Notes under the pieces: model-generated
What the model saw: only the letters and a program-made list of their open reading frames with translations
Told to the model about the DNA's origin: nothing
Database searches by the model: none
Made by a program: the position numbers and the translations under genes
Source: Candidatus Contendibacter sp.
GTDB taxonomy: Bacteria; Pseudomonadota; Gammaproteobacteria; Competibacterales; Competibacteraceae
Direction of reading: 5' to 3'
DNA length: 62,206 nucleotides
Assembly (NCBI GenBank): GCA_029624765.1
Contig: JARSSO010000041.1
Span: 1 to 62,206, forward strand
Shown: positions 59,830-62,206 of the stretch, one piece after another
Numbering within the stretch: position 1 is the stretch's first letter
How the letters are laid out: every line of letters starts with the position of its first letter

Positions 59830-60090
59830 CTATCCACCACCATCCACCAGGGTTGATAGAAGCTCTTTGATCCTGCTCGCCTTTGCAAGCGGTATAATTT
59901 CATTCATCGCCAATTTTCCAACCCTGGAAATCCCGCTATGTTCACCATCCTTCCGAAGCTGACCCAGCACCACGAGACGTTTTTGACCCATAAGCATCTT
60001 CCATGCCACAGCCGCGCCCAGCGTGAATGGTGTTATCCATGAAAGGGTTATCAGCGCAGGTTCGTTTTTTGGCCGCCTGGGCGGTTTCAA
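59830..60090 (-). CDS. Small membrane protein, unknown function
   Basis: Up to 86 residues: a basic, proline-rich start, one membrane segment (LSWITPFTLGAAVAWKMLMG) and a charged tail with LAMNEIIPLAKASRIKELLS. The first possible start is TTG at 60090, inside a perfect palindrome and without a ribosome site; the true start may be internal. First of the minus-strand series that runs to the amidase. Confidence 0.45.
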   Translation of the reverse strand: MKPPRRPKNEPALITLSWITPFTLGAAVAWKMLMGQKRLVVLGQLRKDGEHSGISRVGKLAMNEIIPLAKASRIKELLSTLVDGGG

Positions 60091-60118
60091 TTTGAAACAG
60101 GAAATTTCAAATTGAAAC
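60084..60118. promoter_or_regulatory. Perfect 14-bp inverted repeat, possible operator
   Basis: GTTTCAATTTGAAA (60084-60097) and TTTCAAATTGAAAC (60105-60118) are exact inverted copies with a seven-base spacer, and each arm is itself palindromic. It overlaps the 5' end of the small membrane-protein gene. Four half-sites of TTTCAA type suit binding by a dimeric repressor, but a short mobile-element end is also possible. Confidence 0.5.
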
Positions 60119-60400
60119 TAGCGCCTGGCGCTCAAGGCGAGCCATCCGCCGCACCCGGCGGTGGAATAAAGTCACCGTGTTCGTGTCCCGCGCTGGAGAG
60201 TTGTATTTCCGATTTATCCCCTGGCGCCTCCAATAGCGCAAATCCACGTTGAACGGGGGCAACCGAGCGGACTTGATACAGCACGGTTTTCAGGTATTGA
60301 CAGCAGGCGGATCATTCGGGTAACGAGTCAGGAGTGGTTCGGGCGGAGAGAACAAATGCGATCCCAACGGCTCGCCTCCCGCTCCTATGGGGTATATCAC
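60091..60400. other. Intergenic region before the small lipoprotein gene
   Basis: About 310 bases between divergent small genes. Apart from the 14-bp inverted repeat at its left edge I see a short CCGCCG/CGGCGG-type hairpin near 60150-60168 and nothing coding. Confidence 0.35.
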
Positions 60401-60631
60401 ATGGCATGGGTTCGTGGCGGGAACTTGGGGCGAATGATCATCGGTGGTTCGCTGCTCGCAGCGGGCTGTACCCAGCAAGCTTGGTACGAAGGGTTTCAGG
60501 CGAGCGAACGACAGAAGTGCGAGACCTTGCTCTCCCAGAGCGCCATGCAACAGTGCATCGACCAGGTCAATAATCTGAGTTATTCCCAGTATCAACGGGA
60601 GCGAGAGGGATTGATAAAGAACTCACGTTAA
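60401..60631 (+). CDS. Small predicted lipoprotein
   Basis: 76 residues from ATG at 60401 (another Met at 60434 is possible). Lipobox LLAAGC follows the hydrophobic MIIGGS stretch; the mature part is short, with WYEGFQASERQKCETLLSQS and two further cysteines that could pair. Resembles small uncharacterised outer-membrane lipoproteins of gammaproteobacteria. Confidence 0.65.
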   Translation: MAWVRGGNLGRMIIGGSLLAAGCTQQAWYEGFQASERQKCETLLSQSAMQQCIDQVNNLSYSQYQREREGLIKNSR

Positions 60632-60653
60632 GGCCGGTTGTTGCGAGGTCGGG

Positions 60654-61142
60654 TTACAGCCCCAGAGTGGCCAGGATGCCCTCGCGGAAATGCCAGCCGG
60701 CCAGCGCCAGGGCGGCCAGCAACAAGATCGCCAGCGTCCATAGCCCGACCCTGCTCGCCGGTGGGGTCTGGGTCGGGGCTGTCAGCAGGCGTTGTTCCAG
60801 CGCGGCGCGGGCGGCCCGCTCGGTTGCCAGCAGGGCCATCAATCGGTTCTGCTGCCCCTGCATACTCTTGATCCGCTCGCGAGCATCCTTGAGTTGATCG
60901 CGGAGTTGCTCCACCGAGACCGATCCGGTCGCCTGCTCGCCCCCTGAATCCAGCGTTTCGCAACGATCATCGTCGGGTTCTTGCGTCGTGATAGTGGGCC
61001 TTCCCGACAGGGCCTCTTTCACTTTTGGGGCAACAGCGGTCGACGGCGATGGGCGTTGCGTGCCGCCAGGTCTGCGTCTTCGATTCTCAACGTCTATGAT
61101 GCGAGTTTCGGAAAGCTCATCGTCGGGTTCTCGCGTCGTCAT
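60654..61142 (-). CDS. C-terminally anchored coiled-coil membrane protein, unknown function
   Basis: 162 residues. The N-terminal half is hydrophilic and contains a diverged internal repeat (TTREPDDELSETRIID and TTQEPDDDRCETLDS). A coiled coil follows (LRDQLKDARERIKSMQGQQN), then one C-terminal membrane segment (LWTLAILLLAALALAGW). Ribosome site GAGGAAGG before ATG. Convergent with the small lipoprotein gene. Confidence 0.62.
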   Translation of the reverse strand: MTTREPDDELSETRIIDVENRRRRPGGTQRPSPSTAVAPKVKEALSGRPTITTQEPDDDRCETLDSGGEQATGSVSVEQLRDQLKDARERIKSMQGQQNRLMALLATERAARAALEQRLLTAPTQTPPASRVGLWTLAILLLAALALAGWHFREGILATLGL

Positions 61143-61179
61143 ATTTGCCCTTCCTCACCTCGATTCTGGTTTCTTGAAG

Positions 61180-61254
61180 GATAGCCTACAGTGCGGCGTC
61201 CGCTCCCTCGATGGGGACAAGGATGGCATGCCGTGCGCGACGCTGTGCCGATGA
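61180..61254 (+). pseudogene. Remnant of an Excalibur-domain gene (3' end)
   Basis: The plus strand reads LQCGVRSLDGDKDGMPCATLCR then stop. This matches the Excalibur calcium-binding motif (C...LDGD-x-DG-x-PC...LC). Upstream the frame runs into the antisense of the neighbouring membrane protein and lacks a start, so only the last ~25 codons survive. Confidence 0.6.
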
Positions 61255-61306
61255 ATGAGTGAAGCTGCTGGCAGCCGGGCAAGGGGGGTCTGTTCTCGCG
61301 GGGTTA

Positions 61307-61534
61307 TCAGCCGTCGCGTGGAACGGTTGGCCCGGCTATAGTGGGCCTTCCGTGACTGGCGAACACGGACGAGAAAGGTATCGCAATCAGATCACCAACC
61401 ACGTAGGTTGCCAAGGTACTGCCATCGGAACGGCGTAGCCTGGAAATCGCCCCGTCGCCGGCAACGGAGCGACGACCCTGACCAATCACACCAATGGTGG
61501 ATTGCTCCCGTCCCCTGGCCGCTGCATCGAGTTC
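61307..61534 (-). pseudogene. Open-frame fragment cut off by the MITE-like element
   Basis: 75 open codons ending in SDGSTLATYVVGDLIAIPFS and a short Pro-rich tail. Immediately upstream (61535-61537) is TAA, next to the left edge of MITE copy 2. No good start, no recognised family; GTG at 61489 is the only start candidate. It may be the tail of a gene interrupted by the element. Confidence 0.35.
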
Positions 61535-61536
61535 TT

Positions 61537-61702
61537 AGGCGATTTCCAGAAATGAAATGACCTGGCCTGGCTCCCACGCTCCAGCGTGGGAGCCCCAACC
61601 GTCCCGATGTTGCGGCGTTGTGGGCCGCTGGAGTGGCCCGAACGGCGTTCCCACGCTGGAGCGTGGGAACGAGATGTCGGTAAGGTCTTTGCTGGAAATA
61701 GC
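61537..61702. mobile_element. MITE-like palindromic element, copy 2
   Basis: Nearly identical to 42036-42201, with the same AGGCGATTTCCAG left end and CTGGAAATAGC right end and the same two internal palindromes (CCCACGCTCCAGCGTGGG; CCCACGCTGGAGCGTGGG). It differs by a few substitutions and a one-base indel. It lies between two gene remnants. Confidence 0.85.
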
Positions 61703-61734
61703 TTTACGCCGCCGGATGGATGCGCTTGCCAGGC

Positions 61735-61859
61735 TCATTTAACGTTGGCGAATAGCTTGCCCACGGTCAAGTCCAGCGCCAGCCCGACATCGAGGGCCGC
61801 CCGGTCCGCGCCGGTTGACCGCCGCTGATGATTTTCAACCGCTGAAATGCCGCGTTCAT
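61735..61859 (-). pseudogene. Frameshifted remnant of a putative molybdenum-carrier-like gene
   Basis: Minus strand starts MNAAFQRLKIISGGQ and, after a one-base loss near 61813-61817, continues in another frame as TGADRAALDVGLALDLTVGK followed by LFANVK and a stop. Joined, this matches the N-terminus of the putative molybdenum carrier family (IISGGQTGADRAALD). The remainder (GGW-P-GR-AEDG onward) is missing, and the MITE copy lies 33 bases further on. Confidence 0.65.
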
Positions 61860-61928
61860 CGGGTCACTGGTGTCTCCGCATAAAGCCGCCCGTGGGCGGC
61901 TACGGGTTACCGGTCACGGATTGAACGG

Positions 61929-62206
61929 TTATTTGACTATGCTCTGCGCGGCCTCGGCGGCTTTCTTCTTGGCCATATCCTCGGTCGTTCCAGTCACGGC
62001 CTTGGTGGGATCCGGGGTGGCACCAGTCACGGCCTTGGTGGGATCAACGGCGGGCATCGGAGCGGCGCCCTTGACGGCCTTGGTGGGATCCGGGGTGGCA
62101 CCAGTCACGGCCTTGGTGGGATCAACGGCGGGCATCGGAGCGGCGCCCTTGACGGCCTTGGTGGGATCAACGGCGGGCATCGGAGCGGCGCCCTTGACGG
62201 CCTTGG
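61929..62206 (-). CDS. Low-complexity tandem-repeat protein (C-terminal part; continues beyond window)
   Basis: The frame is open to the right edge, so the N-terminus is outside. The visible part consists of repeats of DPTKAVTGAT and a longer unit MPAVDPTKAVKGAAP, ending in EDMAKKKAAEAAQSIVK. The DNA repeats have period about 33 or 51 bases (core GCCTTGGTGGGATC). Probably an exported or surface repeat protein; its function cannot be told from this end. Confidence 0.6.
   Translation of the reverse strand, partial: KAVKGAAPMPAVDPTKAVKGAAPMPAVDPTKAVTGATPDPTKAVKGAAPMPAVDPTKAVTGATPDPTKAVTGTTEDMAKKKAAEAAQSIVK

Noticed and set aside
59634..59903. An 89-codon frame on the minus strand
   Set aside because: It runs through three strong hairpins and its residues are Arg/His-rich without domain character; better explained as non-coding palindromic DNA.

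Overview
This GC-rich, gene-dense window looks like the chromosome of a gammaproteobacterium. The block uvrC-pgsA-tRNA-Gly-tRNA-Cys-tRNA-Leu (51.2-54.0 kb) has the gene order known from Escherichia coli. The housekeeping proteins (ClpB, MetH, PurL, DusA, PyrD, ThrH) also read as gammaproteobacterial. Short palindromic repeats built around CCCACGCTCCAGCGTGGG suggest an environmental lineage such as Competibacter-like bacteria; that placement is an inference.

Layout. 0-6 kb (minus strand): dut, a phosphomannomutase/phosphoglucomutase, argB and clpB, with a convincing heat-shock promoter before clpB. 6-11 kb (plus): yraN, metH and a cyclic-nucleotide-binding regulator. 11.2-16.6 kb: a 101-bp tandem duplication followed by a coupled pair of P-loop ATPase genes, the second carrying TPR repeats. 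No known system was recognised for this pair and it is the best candidate for undescribed biology here; the first gene has an in-frame stop near its 5' end. 16.8-25.2 kb (plus): thrH, a DedA-PAP2-LssY fusion, an isochorismatase-like hydrolase, ispG, mgtE, a small exported protein, a PolB-like exonuclease and a Fic protein. 25.2-31.8 kb (minus): an orphan livG, two paralogous HAF-repeat secreted proteins, an Uma2 gene, a probable 4Fe-4S protein remnant, a DUF362 protein and a CBS protein. 32.2-39.5 kb: a membrane pyrophosphatase with a potassium-dependence signature, a HAD dehalogenase, a DUF423 protein and purL.

39.6-43.5 kb: a polyamine cluster (carboxy(nor)spermidine decarboxylase and dehydrogenase plus ornithine decarboxylase), consistent with the carboxyspermidine route to spermidine; a 166-bp MITE-like element sits inside it. 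43.5-51.1 kb: quinone oxidoreductase, an orphan hypA, an HDAC-family deacetylase, a CBS protein, dusA, a dienelactone hydrolase, pyrD and a bacterial enhancer-binding-type regulator with a degenerate GAFTGA loop. 51.1-57.0 kb: uvrC, pgsA, three tRNAs and a large HD-GYP sensor protein.

57.0-62.2 kb is accessory and decaying DNA: an amidase lacking a signal peptide, a coiled-coil protein, a lipoprotein and a small membrane protein, all on the minus strand and separated by palindromes (one attC-like); then small envelope proteins, a second copy of the MITE-like element, remnants of an Excalibur-domain gene and of a molybdenum-carrier-like gene, and a repeat protein running off the window.

Two members of another short palindromic family (CCCCTCTCCC...GGGAGAGGGG type) lie in frame inside metH and purL and are translated as linker peptides. 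All start sites, functions and palindrome calls come from reading the sequence; no database search was run.
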